A DNA stretch of 64,000 nucleotides from Variovorax sp. 770b2 (GTDB lineage: Bacteria > Pseudomonadota > Gammaproteobacteria > Burkholderiales > Burkholderiaceae_C): NCBI RefSeq assembly GCF_900115685.1, contig NZ_FOXJ01000008.1:62001-126000 (forward strand), in the 5' to 3' direction. The notes below the pieces were generated by a model. It made no database searches. It was not told where the DNA came from and was given only the letters and a program-made list of their open reading frames with translations. Position numbers and translations under genes: made by a program. Within the stretch, counting starts at the first letter, position 1. Every line of letters begins with the position of its first letter. Below, piece by piece: positions 51,003 to 62,452 of this stretch.

Positions 51003-51840
51003 CGCGCACCGAGAGCATCGCGCGCGCCGCCTCGGCAAAGCCGACGCCGCGCTCGCCCTCCGTCACGTAGCGCGGCAGGTGCTCCAGCTGCGGCACGAAG
51101 CGCGCCACGTTCGCCACGCCGATGCTGCTCGCGAAGGTGCGGAACATCAGCTGGTCGTTGGTGGAGTCGCCCACGTAGGCCCAGCGGTCGAGCTCATCGT
51201 CGAGCGTGCGGCCCCAGAGCTCGCGCACGATCCAGCGCGCGCCCTCCAGCTTGTCGTTGTCGCCGTACCAGCCGTTGATGTGGATGCTGCTCACCGTGGC
51301 ATGCATGCCTTCGCTGCGCATCAGCGCGACGACGTGCGCGATGGTCTCCTCGTCCAGCTGCACGAACTCGCTGTGGTCGATGGCGATGTCGGTCTCACGC
51401 CCCGCCGAGTCGGTGGCGCGCTGCGCACCCGGGATCTCGCGCTCGATGCGCGCCAGCACCGCCTGCATGCGCTCGAAGTTGGCGGCGCGCGTGGGCGCAT
51501 CCTGCTGGTAGCGCTTCTGGATCCGCCCATCCGCCGTGGGCAGCAGCGCCACCGCGCCGTTCTCCGCCACGATCGCATCGACCGGCCAGGTGGTGACGAA
51601 GGGCAGGCTCCAGCCGACAGGCCGGCCGGTGATCGCCACGATGGCGAAGCCGGCTGCCTTCAGGTCGCCGAGCGCCTGCAGCGCATCGGCCGTGATCGCG
51701 CCGTCGGTGGTGAGCGTGTCGTCGATGTCCGTGAACACGCCGATGAGCGCGCTGCGCGCCGGCGCGGCCCAGCGGTCCAGCGGCAGCAGGTGGGTGGGCG
51801 AGGCGGGCAGGAGGGACGATGAAGGCGACGAAGACGACAT
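50992..51840 (-). CDS. HAD family IIB phosphatase
   Basis: Haloacid dehalogenase-type phosphatase of 282 residues. Motif I is FTDIDDTLT, motif II ITGRPVGW, and motif IV VGDSTNDQLMF. A large cap between motifs II and III (SSIHINGWYGDNDKLEGAR) is of the Cof/sucrose- or mannosyl-3-phosphoglycerate phosphatase type, so a sugar or phosphoglycerate phosphate is a likely substrate. The start at the Met of MSSSSPSSS was chosen because the upstream frame overlaps the ABC gene. It overlaps the MFS gene end by 11 bases, convergent. Confidence 0.87.
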   Translation of the reverse strand: MSSSSPSSSLLPASPTHLLPLDRWAAPARSALIGVFTDIDDTLTTDGAITADALQALGDLKAAGFAIVAITGRPVGWSLPFVTTWPVDAIVAENGAVALLPTADGRIQKRYQQDAPTRAANFERMQAVLARIEREIPGAQRATDSAGRETDIAIDHSEFVQLDEETIAHVVALMRSEGMHATVSSIHINGWYGDNDKLEGARWIVRELWGRTLDDELDRWAYVGDSTNDQLMFRTFASSIGVANVARFVPQLEHLPRYVTEGERGVGFAEAARAMLSVRASR

Positions 51841-51934
51841 GGCGATGAATCTCTGGAGAGCCCGAGATCGTACCGGCGCTTTCGTGTAGCATCCCGCCCC
51901 CGCCGCGCCTTCCCGGCCGGCGCGGCTCTTTTCC

Positions 51935-52930
51935 ATGCCCCACATCCTCGTCGACCACCTCCTCAAGACCTACCGGATTTCCGAGCGCGACCCGGGCGTG
52001 ATGGGCGCGCTGCGCGGCCTGCTGCATCGCCGCCACCGCACGGTGCAGGCGCTGTCGGGCGTGTCCTTCGAGCTGCAGCGCGGCGAACTGCTCGGCTTCA
52101 TCGGGCCGAACGGCGCGGGCAAGTCGACCACCATCAAGATCCTCGCGGGCATCCTGCGGCCCGATGGCGGGCGCGTGGAGGTCGATGGCCGCGATCCCTT
52201 CGCGGACCGCGAGCGGCACGTGGCGCGCATCGGCGTGGTCTTCGGCCAGCGCACGCAGCTGTGGTGGGACCTGCCCGTGGGCGACGGCTTCGACCTCTTG
52301 CGCGACATCTACCGCGTCGATGCGCAGCGCTATAGACGCACGCGCGACGAGCTGGTCGCGCTGCTGCACCTGGAGCGCGTGCTCGACCAGCCGGTGCGCC
52401 AGCTCTCGCTGGGCCAGCGCATGCGCGCGGAGATCGCGGCGGCGCTGCTGCACGAGCCCGACATCCTCTTCCTCGACGAGCCGACCATCGGCCTGGATGC
52501 GCCCTCCAAGCTCGCGGTGCGCGACTTCGTGCGCCGCGCCAACCGCGAGCGCGGCACCACGGTGCTGCTCACCACGCACGACATGCACGACATCGAGGCG
52601 CTGGCCCAGCGCGTGATCGTCATCGGCCACGGCCGCGTGCTGGCCGACAGCCCGGTCGAGGCGCTGCGCGCGCAGGTGATGGCCGAGCGCCGATTGATCG
52701 TCGATTTCGCGCAGGACGCCGCGCTGCCCGCACACGTGCCCGGTGCCACGGTGCATGCCCGCGACGGGCAGACGCTGGTGCTCGATTTCGATCCTTCGGT
52801 GACCACCGCGCCGGCGCTGATCGCGCGCATCGCCGCCGAGCACGCGGTGGAGGACATCCGCCTGGAAGGCATGGCGATCGAGGCGGTGATCGCGCGCTTC
52901 TATGCGATGCATGGAGCGGCCGAAGCGTGA
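51935..52930 (+). CDS. ABC-2 type exporter ATP-binding protein
   Basis: ATPase of 331 residues: Walker A GPNGAGKSTTIK, signature LSLGQRMRAE, Walker B ILFLDEPTIGLD, then the H-loop TTHDMHD. The segment FGQRTQLWWDLPVGDGFDLL is typical of the subgroup exporting hydrophobic cations or drugs. A C-terminal domain of about 90 residues follows. It starts an operon with two permeases; its stop overlaps the first permease start (GTGA). Confidence 0.95.
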   Translation: MPHILVDHLLKTYRISERDPGVMGALRGLLHRRHRTVQALSGVSFELQRGELLGFIGPNGAGKSTTIKILAGILRPDGGRVEVDGRDPFADRERHVARIGVVFGQRTQLWWDLPVGDGFDLLRDIYRVDAQRYRRTRDELVALLHLERVLDQPVRQLSLGQRMRAEIAAALLHEPDILFLDEPTIGLDAPSKLAVRDFVRRANRERGTTVLLTTHDMHDIEALAQRVIVIGHGRVLADSPVEALRAQVMAERRLIVDFAQDAALPAHVPGATVHARDGQTLVLDFDPSVTTAPALIARIAAEHAVEDIRLEGMAIEAVIARFYAMHGAAEA

Positions 52931-53772
52931 CGCAATTGCGAACCCTCGCGCGCCCCTACGTCGCGGCCTTCGCCTCGCGCTTCCTGCAGATGCTGCAGTA
53001 CCGCACGGCCGCGCTCGCGGGCTTCGCCACGCAGTGCTGGTGGGGCGGCATCAAGGTGATGGTGTTCGCCGCCTTCTACGGCGGCACGGCCATCGCGGGC
53101 GCGAGTTCGTCGATGTCGCTCGCGCAGGCCATCACCTACACATGGCTGGCCCAGGGGCTGCTCGTGCTGCTGCCCTGGCTCGGCGACCCCGAAGTGGCGC
53201 AGGCCGTTCGCACCGGCGCGGTCGCCTACGACCGCCTGCGCCCGGTGGACGCCTACGCGCTGTGGTTCGCGGGCAGCGCCGGATGGATTGCCGCGCGCGT
53301 GCTGCCGCGCGTGGCGCTGATGGCGGCGTTCGCGGCGGTCGCATTGCCATTGGCGGGGCTTGGCGAATGGGCCTGGCAGTTGCCCGCGAATTGGGCCTCG
53401 GGGCTCGCATTCCTCCTGTCCACGGTGCTGGCGCTGCTTCTGTCGGCATCGATGGTGATGCTGCTCAACGTGGCGGCCACCGCCGCGCTCAACGAGCGCG
53501 GCATCAGCGCGGTGGCGACGCCCGTGGTGATCGTGCTGTCGGGCAACCTGCTGCCGCTCGCGCTGTTGCCGGACGCCTGGCAGACGGTGCTGCTGGTCCA
53601 GCCACTGGCCGGGCTGATGGACATTCCGGCGCGGCTGTACTTCGGGCAATTGGCCGGTTGGCATGCCGTGGCCGCGCTCGCGCTGCAGTGCTTCTGGATC
53701 GTCGTGATCGTCGCGGCGGGACGCTTCGCGATGGGCCGCACGATGCGCAGCCTCCAGATCCAGGGGGGCTGA
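52927..53772 (+). CDS. ABC-2 type exporter permease, first subunit
   Basis: Permease of 281 residues with about six hydrophobic segments, of the ABC-2 type (TVLALLLSASMVMLLNVAAT, LFLM-type helix near the end). Start is GTG in a 4-base overlap with the ATPase stop. It pairs with the second permease as a heterodimer. The substrate is unknown; viologen-type or lipophilic cation export is a family-based possibility only. Confidence 0.9.
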   Translation: MTQLRTLARPYVAAFASRFLQMLQYRTAALAGFATQCWWGGIKVMVFAAFYGGTAIAGASSSMSLAQAITYTWLAQGLLVLLPWLGDPEVAQAVRTGAVAYDRLRPVDAYALWFAGSAGWIAARVLPRVALMAAFAAVALPLAGLGEWAWQLPANWASGLAFLLSTVLALLLSASMVMLLNVAATAALNERGISAVATPVVIVLSGNLLPLALLPDAWQTVLLVQPLAGLMDIPARLYFGQLAGWHAVAALALQCFWIVVIVAAGRFAMGRTMRSLQIQGG

Positions 53773-53777
53773 CCGGG

Positions 53778-54581
53778 ATGGGCTCGCTTGCTCTTTTCTT
53801 TCGCCTCGTGCGCGCGTCCATCGGCGGCCAGGCGCGCTATCCCGCCTCGGCGCTGATGCTGACCGTCGGCCAGTTCCTGGGCACCGGCATCGAGGTGATC
53901 GTCGTCTGGGCGCTGTTCCATCGCTTCGGCGATGTGCAGGGCTGGCGCATCGGCGAGGTGGCGCTGTTCTATGGCCTGGTCAACTGCATGTTCGCGCTGG
54001 CCGACGCATTGGGCCGCGGCTTCGACGTGCTCGGCACCGAGTTCCTGCGCACCGGCGCCTTCGACCGCCTGCTGCTGCGCCCGCGTCCCCTGGCGCTGCA
54101 GCTGATGGGCAACGACTTTCGCATCAGCCGCGCGGGCCGCCTGCTGCAGGGCTTGGCCGTCATGGCGTTCGCCACGCAGCAGGCAGGCATCGAATGGACG
54201 CCGGCCGCGGCGGCCATCGCGCTGTTCGCGCTGGCCGGTGGGGTCGCGTTGTTCCTCGGCATCCTGGTGCTGCAGGGCACGCTGTCGTTCTGGACCGTCG
54301 AGAGCCTGGAGATCGCCAACGTGCTCACCTACGGCGGCGTGCAGGCGGCGCAGTATCCGCTGGCGCTGTATGCGCGGTGGTTCCGCCGCGTGCTGACCTT
54401 CGCGGTGCCGCTGGCCTGCGTGGCCTATTACCCGGCGCTGGCGATCCTGGGCAAGGCCGATCCGCTGGGGGCGCCAGGGTGGGTGGGCATCGTGTCGCCG
54501 GTCACGGGCTTCGTGTTCCTGGCGGCTGCCTTCGGCGTGTGGCGGCTGGGGGTGCGCCGCTACGCGTCGACGGGCAGCTAG
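53778..54581 (+). CDS. ABC-2 type exporter permease, second subunit
   Basis: Permease of 267 residues with about six membrane segments (LMLTVGQFLGTGIEVIVVWA, YGGVQAAQYPLALYARWFRR, GFVFLAAAFGVWRLGVRRY). The pattern, with GRGFDVLGTEFLRTGAFDRL and a conserved YP in segment 5, matches ABC-2 partner permeases. The ATG at 53778 follows GGGGG, 5 bases after the first permease ends. It is the last gene of the exporter operon and is convergent with prfC 16 bases away. Confidence 0.9.
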   Translation: MGSLALFFRLVRASIGGQARYPASALMLTVGQFLGTGIEVIVVWALFHRFGDVQGWRIGEVALFYGLVNCMFALADALGRGFDVLGTEFLRTGAFDRLLLRPRPLALQLMGNDFRISRAGRLLQGLAVMAFATQQAGIEWTPAAAAIALFALAGGVALFLGILVLQGTLSFWTVESLEIANVLTYGGVQAAQYPLALYARWFRRVLTFAVPLACVAYYPALAILGKADPLGAPGWVGIVSPVTGFVFLAAAFGVWRLGVRRYASTGS

Positions 54582-54597
54582 GACTTTTTCGCAGCGA

Positions 54598-56226
54598 TCA
54601 ACCGGCGCTCTGCAGCGCCAGCCCCGCGTGCTCCCGCAGCGGATGGAAGTGGATCTTCGGAAACCGCTCCTGCGCCAGCCGCACGTCGTAGGGCGACGTG
54701 CAGAGAAAGGCCAGCGTGTCGGCCGCGTCCTTGGCCATGCGCACCGGATAGGCGTTGACGAACTCGCGCAGCTCGGCCGGGGTGTCGGCCGTGATCCAGC
54801 GCGCGCCCGTGTACTGGCAGCCTTCGAGCCGCACGTCGGCGTCGTACTCGGCCTTCAGGCGGTGCTGCACCACTTCGAACTGCAACTGGCCGACCGCGCC
54901 CAGCAGCATCGGCCCGCCGACTTCGGGGCGGAACACCTGGATCGCGCCTTCTTCGCCGAGTTGCGCCAGGCCTTGCTGCAATTGCTTGGTGCGCAGGGGG
55001 TTCTTCAGGATCACGGTCATGAACAGCTCGGGCGCGAAGAAGGGCAGCCCGGTGAACTGCAGGCTCGCGCCGTCGGTGATGGTGTCGCCCAGCTGCACGC
55101 CGCCGTGCGTGGTGAAGCCCACGATGTCGCCTGCATAGGCTTCTTCGACCGCTTCGCGGCGCTGGCTCATGAAGGTCACGACGCTGGTGGGCCGCAGCTC
55201 CTTGGACGTGCGCTGCACCTTGAGCTTCATGCCCGGCGTGTACTTGCCCGAGGCCATGCGCACGAAGGCGATGCGGTCGCGGTGGTTGGCGTCCATGTTG
55301 GCCTGCACCTTGAAGACCACGCCCGCGAAGTCCTTGTCCTCGGGCTGGATCTCCTTCACCACCGGCTGGCGGTTGACCATGGTGGTGCTGGTGCGCGACT
55401 GCGGTTGCGGGGCCAGGTCGACCAGCGCGTCGAGCACTTCCATCACGCCGAAGTTGTTCACGCCCGAGCCGAAGAACACCGGCGTCTGCTTGCCGGCGAG
55501 GAACGCCTCGCGGTCCCAGGTGGGCGAAGCGCCGGTGGCCAGCTCCATGCTGTCCATCGCGGATTCGAAATCGGCGCCGAAGCGCTTGGTGAGCGTTTCG
55601 CGGTCGGTCAGCGGGATGGTCTCGAAGTCGTGCGGCAGCCGTTCGCTGCCCGACTCGAACACCGTCATCGTCTGCGTGCGCAGGTTCATGATCCCGCGGA
55701 AGCTCTTGCCCTGGCCCACGGGCCATGTCATCGGCACGCAGGGCATGCCGAGCTCGCGCTCCACTTCGTCCAGGATGTCCAGCGGCTCGCGCACTTCGCG
55801 GTCCATCTTGTTGACGAAGGTGATGATGGGCGTGTCGCGCTGGCGGCAGACCTCGATGAGGCGGCGCGTCTGCGCTTCCACGCCGTTGGCCGCGTCGATC
55901 ACCATCAGCGCCGAGTCGACGGCGGTGAGCACGCGGTAGGTGTCTTCCGAGAAGTCCTTGTGGCCGGGCGTGTCCAGCAGGTTGATGACGTGGTCGCGGT
56001 ACAGCATCTGCATGACCGACGAGGCCACCGAGATGCCGCGCTGCTTTTCGATTTCCATCCAGTCGGAGGTGGCGTGGCGCGAGGCCTTGCGCGCCTTCAC
56101 CGAGCCGGCGATCTGGATCGCGCCCGAGAAAAGCAGCAGCTTTTCGGTCAGCGTGGTCTTGCCGGCGTCAGGGTGGGAAATGATCGCGAAGGTGCGGCGG
56201 CGGCGGGTTTCTGAGACAAAAGACAA
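54598..56226 (-). CDS. prfC: Peptide chain release factor 3
   Basis: Translational GTPase that removes RF1 and RF2 from the ribosome after peptide release; 542 residues. G1 is HPDAGKTT, G2 lies in EKQRGISVAS, G3 DTPGHKDF and G4 NKMD. The start is not ATG: either TTG at 56226 (giving MSFVSETRRRR, the family norm) or TTG at 56235; I use the former. It is the last gene of the minus-strand polyhydroxyalkanoate run and may have its own promoter. Confidence 0.96.
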   Translation of the reverse strand: MSFVSETRRRRTFAIISHPDAGKTTLTEKLLLFSGAIQIAGSVKARKASRHATSDWMEIEKQRGISVASSVMQMLYRDHVINLLDTPGHKDFSEDTYRVLTAVDSALMVIDAANGVEAQTRRLIEVCRQRDTPIITFVNKMDREVREPLDILDEVERELGMPCVPMTWPVGQGKSFRGIMNLRTQTMTVFESGSERLPHDFETIPLTDRETLTKRFGADFESAMDSMELATGASPTWDREAFLAGKQTPVFFGSGVNNFGVMEVLDALVDLAPQPQSRTSTTMVNRQPVVKEIQPEDKDFAGVVFKVQANMDANHRDRIAFVRMASGKYTPGMKLKVQRTSKELRPTSVVTFMSQRREAVEEAYAGDIVGFTTHGGVQLGDTITDGASLQFTGLPFFAPELFMTVILKNPLRTKQLQQGLAQLGEEGAIQVFRPEVGGPMLLGAVGQLQFEVVQHRLKAEYDADVRLEGCQYTGARWITADTPAELREFVNAYPVRMAKDAADTLAFLCTSPYDVRLAQERFPKIHFHPLREHAGLALQSAG

Positions 56227-56292
56227 GGTGGGCAATCTGCGGGGGAATGCCGCGATTTTAGAAGGCCGCCCCGAAACCGCCGGCCCCGGGGC

Positions 56293-56895
56293 CTAAAACG
56301 CCTCCGTCACCCCATACGCCCGCATCTGCGCCTCGAACTGCGCCACGTCGTTGCTCAGCACCACGAGGTCGTGCGCCTGGCCCTGCCGGTCCTTCACATG
56401 CTTGCTCAGAAGTGCCTCGGGCCGGAAGCCCAGCGCCTGGAAGACGGCAATCGCGCCGCGCTGGTCGACCGTCATCTGCGCGACGATCTTTTCCTGCCCG
56501 CGTTCGACCGCCAGCGCACAGCCCTCCTGCGCGAGCTGCTGGCCCAGGCCGCTGCCGCGCAGCGCCGGCGCCACCAGCACGCGCAGCTCGGCCACGTGAC
56601 CTGACCAGGAATGCGGATCGCGGATCACCGCCGCGCATCCGAGCACCGTGCTGCCGCGCACCGCGAGCACGCTGTCGATGTCGCCGCGCTCGATGGCGCG
56701 CACCCAGGCGCCCATCACCTTTGGCTCGGTGATGTCGCGCGGCAAGAAGAGCAGGTCGTGCGCCGGCAGCGCCTTCGCAAAGGCCAGCACGGCAGGGGCG
56801 TCGTACGCGGTCATCAGGCGCAGCTCGATGGCGCCGTCGCCGTTCGCCACGGTGCGCGGGTAGTTGCGAGAGGAAGAGGCCAAGGTGATGGTCAT
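56293..56895 (-). CDS. GNAT family N-acetyltransferase
   Basis: Acetyltransferase of 200 residues. The acetyl-CoA binding loop is VAPALRGSGLGQQLAQ (R-x-x-G-x-G) and the following FQALGFRPEALLSKHVKD is the usual motif B. The start Met at 56895 was chosen since it overlaps the phaC stop by 4 bases (ATGA), while an earlier in-frame Met would overlap it more. Its place in the PHA operon is conserved only by position here; the substrate is unknown. Confidence 0.88.
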   Translation of the reverse strand: MTITLASSSRNYPRTVANGDGAIELRLMTAYDAPAVLAFAKALPAHDLLFLPRDITEPKVMGAWVRAIERGDIDSVLAVRGSTVLGCAAVIRDPHSWSGHVAELRVLVAPALRGSGLGQQLAQEGCALAVERGQEKIVAQMTVDQRGAIAVFQALGFRPEALLSKHVKDRQGQAHDLVVLSNDVAQFEAQMRAYGVTEAF

Positions 56896-57965
56896 GTCGA
56901 GCGCACTCCAAGCCAGTCGTCCAGTTTGGGCCACAGCCGGCGCACTGCGTTGGCGCCCGCCGCCAGGCTGACGTGGCCGCCCTTGAGCACCACCTCTTCC
57001 TTGTCGGCCGAACCGATGTGGGCGACGAGCGGCTGGCCAGCTTCGTAGGGAACGATGTGGTCGTGCTGCGCCAGCGCGTGCAGCACCGGCACCTTGATGT
57101 TTTCCAGCAGCACCTTGCGCCCGCCGAGCACCAGCTCGCCCTTGAAGAGCTTGTTATCCCACATCAGCTCTTTCACGGTCTGGCGGAAGTACTCGCCGGC
57201 CAGCGGCAGCATCTCGGCGCCCCAGCGGTCGAACATGCGGTACGACTTCACGAACTCGTCGTTGGCCATGTTGTCCCACAGCTGCACCACGCCGGCGCTG
57301 CGGCCCGCGGGACGCAGCATGTCGAACGAAGCGAACAGCATTTCGGGTGGCACGTTGCCGATGGTGTCGATGAGCCGGTCGACATCGAAATAACGCCGGT
57401 CCGACCACGCATGGAAGAGCTTCATGCGGCTGAAGTCGATGGGCGTGGTGAAGAGCGCGAGGTTCTTCATCGGCCCGTCCGGGTGCAGCGCCGCGTAGAG
57501 CGTGGAGAGCACGCCGCCCATGCAGTAGCCGGCGATGGTGACGTCTTCCTCGCCCGAGTCTTCCTGAACGCGGCGGATGGAATCGGGAATGAAGTCGAGC
57601 ACGTAGTCCTCGATGCGCAGGCGCTTCTCGTCGGCGCGCGGCGCGTTCCAGTCCATCACGTAGACGTCGTAGCCCTTCAGGAGCAGGTACTCGACCATGC
57701 TCTGGCCGGGCGCCAGGTCGAAGATGTAGGCGCGGTTGGTGGTGGCCATCACCATCAGCACCGGCACGCGGTAGATCTCGTCGACCATCGGACGGTAGTG
57801 GTAGAGGCTCAGCGTGCCGCGGCGGTGGATCTCGTCCTTGGGCGTCTGGCCGACAGAGGGCGTGGCGGAGGTGAGGAAATCCAGGCCCTTGATGTTGCGC
57901 TGGATCGCGCGCTCGATCTCCGCGCCGATGTCGGGCAGGGCGAGCGCCTCGGCCATGGCGTTCAT
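56892..57965 (-). CDS. phaC: Class III-like polyhydroxyalkanoate synthase PhaC
   Basis: PHA polymerase of 357 residues, the length of class III PhaC (class I is about 590). The lipase-like box is GYCMGG with nucleophile Cys148, and the other triad members are Asp302 in QHDHIVPY and His331 in GGHVSLA, the positions known from Allochromatium (Cys149, Asp302, His331). It joins hydroxyacyl-CoA monomers into polyester on granules. It starts in a 4-base overlap with the PhaE-like gene, its expected partner. Confidence 0.95.
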   Translation of the reverse strand: MNAMAEALALPDIGAEIERAIQRNIKGLDFLTSATPSVGQTPKDEIHRRGTLSLYHYRPMVDEIYRVPVLMVMATTNRAYIFDLAPGQSMVEYLLLKGYDVYVMDWNAPRADEKRLRIEDYVLDFIPDSIRRVQEDSGEEDVTIAGYCMGGVLSTLYAALHPDGPMKNLALFTTPIDFSRMKLFHAWSDRRYFDVDRLIDTIGNVPPEMLFASFDMLRPAGRSAGVVQLWDNMANDEFVKSYRMFDRWGAEMLPLAGEYFRQTVKELMWDNKLFKGELVLGGRKVLLENIKVPVLHALAQHDHIVPYEAGQPLVAHIGSADKEEVVLKGGHVSLAAGANAVRRLWPKLDDWLGVRST

Positions 57966-58411
57966 CGCGCGCTGCGCTTTCTCGCGGGGCGCTTCGGTGC
58001 GGGGGGCGGTGCCGGGGCCGGGGCTTTCGCGGCGGCCGCAGCTTGCGGCGGCTGTCTGGTGCGGCGCGGCTTGGGCGGCGCGTGCGCAGCTGCGGAGGTT
58101 GCCGGGCTCCGCCCGCCTTCGCCTTCCATCGCGCGGCTGATGTTCGCCAGGTGATCGTCGATGCGCTGCAACTGCTCGCCCAGTGCCTGGATGTCGGCGC
58201 GCGTGGGCAGGTTCAGCATCGTGAGGTAGCGCGCCATCAGGTCGCCCAGCCCCTTCTGCGCGGTGAGCGATGCGTTCATGCCGCCGTGCATGCCCTGGCG
58301 GAACGGGTCCGAGGCCATGGTCTCGTTGGCGAATTCGTTGGTGCTCTTTTCCCATTGGGCCGTGAGCTCGCGCCACATGGCCATCGGGTCGAGGGGGGAG
58401 AACTTGTTCAT
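57962..58411 (-). CDS. phaE: PHA synthase subunit PhaE-like protein
   Basis: Protein of 149 residues. The N-terminal 95 residues form a helical region (MNKFSPLDPMAMWRELTAQW, QALGEQLQRIDDHLANISRA) like the class III synthase subunit PhaE. The C-terminal third is Ala/Pro/Lys-rich and low in complexity. It is much shorter than Allochromatium PhaE (about 350), so it may be a minimal partner. Its stop overlaps the phaC start (ATGA), which supports complex formation. Confidence 0.8.
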   Translation of the reverse strand: MNKFSPLDPMAMWRELTAQWEKSTNEFANETMASDPFRQGMHGGMNASLTAQKGLGDLMARYLTMLNLPTRADIQALGEQLQRIDDHLANISRAMEGEGGRSPATSAAAHAPPKPRRTRQPPQAAAAAKAPAPAPPPAPKRPARKRSAR

Positions 58412-58439
58412 GGACAGGGCCCCGTCGTCTATCGGTCGT

Positions 58440-59357
<918 letters not shown>

Positions 59358-59373
59358 GGCGAAGGCGCCCGGC

Positions 59374-59877
59374 TTATTGCTTGCGCTGCAGCAGCTTGGT
59401 CACTTCGTCCACGTTGGACTGGATGCGCTGGCGCACCACGTCGAAGGCCTCGGCCTGCGACTTGGCGGCGAGATTGGCCAGTTCCTTGATGTCGTCGATG
59501 GCGCGCTGGAACGATTGGCGGCCGAGCTCGTCGAGCTTGGCGAGGTTGGCCTTGGCGTCCTTGCCGGGCATTTCCTTGGCGGCGGCCTGCCATTCGGTGA
59601 TGGCGCTCTTGATCATCTCGGTCTGCCGCTGCACCACGGTCTGCAGGCCCTGGTAGGACTTCTCGTTGGCCTGCATCAGCGCCTGCAGGTCCTTGCGGCC
59701 GCTGTCGAGCAACTTGCCCGCGCCGCCGGTGAGGTTCAGTTCCTGCAGGCGATCGGTCATGCCCTTGAGGTTCTTCAGCGGGTTGAGCATGTCGGCGGCG
59801 CTGGGCGCGGCCGTCCTGGCGCTGCTGCTACTGCTGGCGGTGGTCTTCTTGGCGGCGGCTTTCTTGGCAGTGGCCAT
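59374..59877 (-). CDS. phaP: Phasin family protein
   Basis: Granule-coat protein of 167 residues. A Lys/Ala/Ser-rich lead (ATAKKAAAKKTTASSSSS) is followed by a long amphipathic helical region (LQALMQANEKSYQGLQTVVQ, QRAIDDIKELANLAAKSQAE) characteristic of phasins. It covers PHA granules and stimulates the synthase. First gene of the minus-strand PHA run; the start at MATAKK follows GGAGA. Confidence 0.92.
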   Translation of the reverse strand: MATAKKAAAKKTTASSSSSARTAAPSAADMLNPLKNLKGMTDRLQELNLTGGAGKLLDSGRKDLQALMQANEKSYQGLQTVVQRQTEMIKSAITEWQAAAKEMPGKDAKANLAKLDELGRQSFQRAIDDIKELANLAAKSQAEAFDVVRQRIQSNVDEVTKLLQRKQ

Positions 59878-60039
59878 GGTGCGGTATCTCCTGTGTCGGG
59901 TGAACGGGTGAATGGCAAGGACCGGCCGGACGGCAAAAGTCCCTCGCCACGATACGCCGCACCGGCACGGCCAAGGCCCCCGCGACGGCAAAAATGCCTG
60001 CGGGATTTCCCTTGGATATTGAAAGCCTGTACCGAATGC

Positions 60040-60675
60040 CTACATCGGCGGCGCGAAGCCGTTGCGCCCTGCGGTGACGCGCAGCGCGGTCGGCGTGCCG
60101 TTCTTTTCCTGTGCATTGACCAGCACCTTGGCGCCGGGCACCAGGAGGGCCTCGGTGCCGGGGCGGAAGGTCACGACCGGCACGTCGGGCGGCACGATGA
60201 CGGTCTTCTCACCGCCCTTGTAGGTCAGGCGCAGCTGCTGGCCGCCCTTCACCGATTTCGGCGCCGCGGCCAGGTCGGCGACGGTGGCATTGGTCATGGT
60301 GCTCTGCGGCAGCAGGTCCCACGGGCGGTGGCCTTCGCCGGTGCCGCGCGCGGCCTCGGGGAACACCACGACTTCGAGCGCCTTCTGCGAGCCGTCGGCC
60401 TGCGGCATTGCGGCGGTGCCGATGAAGCTGCCCTTCTTGATGTCGGCCAGCTTGATGCGGTAGACCTCCGACAGCTGCATGTCGGCCGGCCGCGCAAGGC
60501 TGACGACTTCGCCGCCGCGGTCCTGCACCACGAGGGTCTTGGCATCGACGCGGACGATGGTGCCGCGGATGCGGACTTGTTCGGAGGCGGCCTGCGCCGA
60601 GGCGGCGATCGGGGCGGCAGCGGCGGCAAGAAGAGCGGCCGAGGCCAGCAGGGTCGAGGGGATTCTGGAGAACAT
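60040..60675 (-). CDS. Exported protein with beta-rich domain, function unknown
   Basis: Protein of 211 residues with a signal peptide (MFSRIPSTLLASAALLAAAA, then ASAQA). The mature part is beta-rich with repeated short strands (VRIRGTIVRVDAKTLVVQDR, LRLTYKGGEKTVIVPPD, VLVNAQEKNGTPTALRV), an OB-like pattern resembling DUF5666-type domains. No catalytic motif is seen. It is divergent from the ahcY unit and upstream of the phasin gene, with a 162-base gap to it. Confidence 0.78.
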   Translation of the reverse strand: MFSRIPSTLLASAALLAAAAAPIAASAQAASEQVRIRGTIVRVDAKTLVVQDRGGEVVSLARPADMQLSEVYRIKLADIKKGSFIGTAAMPQADGSQKALEVVVFPEAARGTGEGHRPWDLLPQSTMTNATVADLAAAPKSVKGGQQLRLTYKGGEKTVIVPPDVPVVTFRPGTEALLVPGAKVLVNAQEKNGTPTALRVTAGRNGFAPPM

Positions 60676-60799
60676 GGGAGGGGTCTTGGGTCTTGGTGTT
60701 GGGGTGCGGATCAATGTACGCCTCGAAAATGAAACGTGCTTCCCGTCATGTGGGATACCCCAGCGGTTGGCTCGGCGTGGCGCCCCGTCTACAATCCGC

Positions 60800-60863
60800 C
60801 GTTCCGAGGAGCGTTGCAGCGCCGTCAGGCGTGAGGCTCGGACCACATCGCAACCACGCTCAT
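60800..60863 (+). promoter_or_regulatory. SAH riboswitch upstream of ahcY
   Basis: TCCGAG (60803-60808) pairs with CTCGGA (60837-60842) as the main stem; the segment GGAGCGTTGC follows the 5' arm, as in the SAH-riboswitch core, and GAGCGT (60809-60814) can pair with ACGCTC (60856-60861) as the pseudoknot. It precedes the S-adenosylhomocysteine hydrolase gene by about 80 bases, so SAH build-up should raise expression. Confidence 0.88.
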
Positions 60864-60941
60864 CCGCTGTTCTCGCGGTGAGTCCTTTTTCCGTCAGACC
60901 CCGTACGCAGTGGCATCTTTCAAACCAGTTTTGGAGTTCTC

Positions 60942-62381
<1,440 letters not shown>

Positions 62382-62452
62382 TCGCATGATGAAAAACCTC
62401 CGTGCTTCGCACTGCGGTGCGAGCTTGCTTGGGGCGGCCCGGCGCTTCGTTC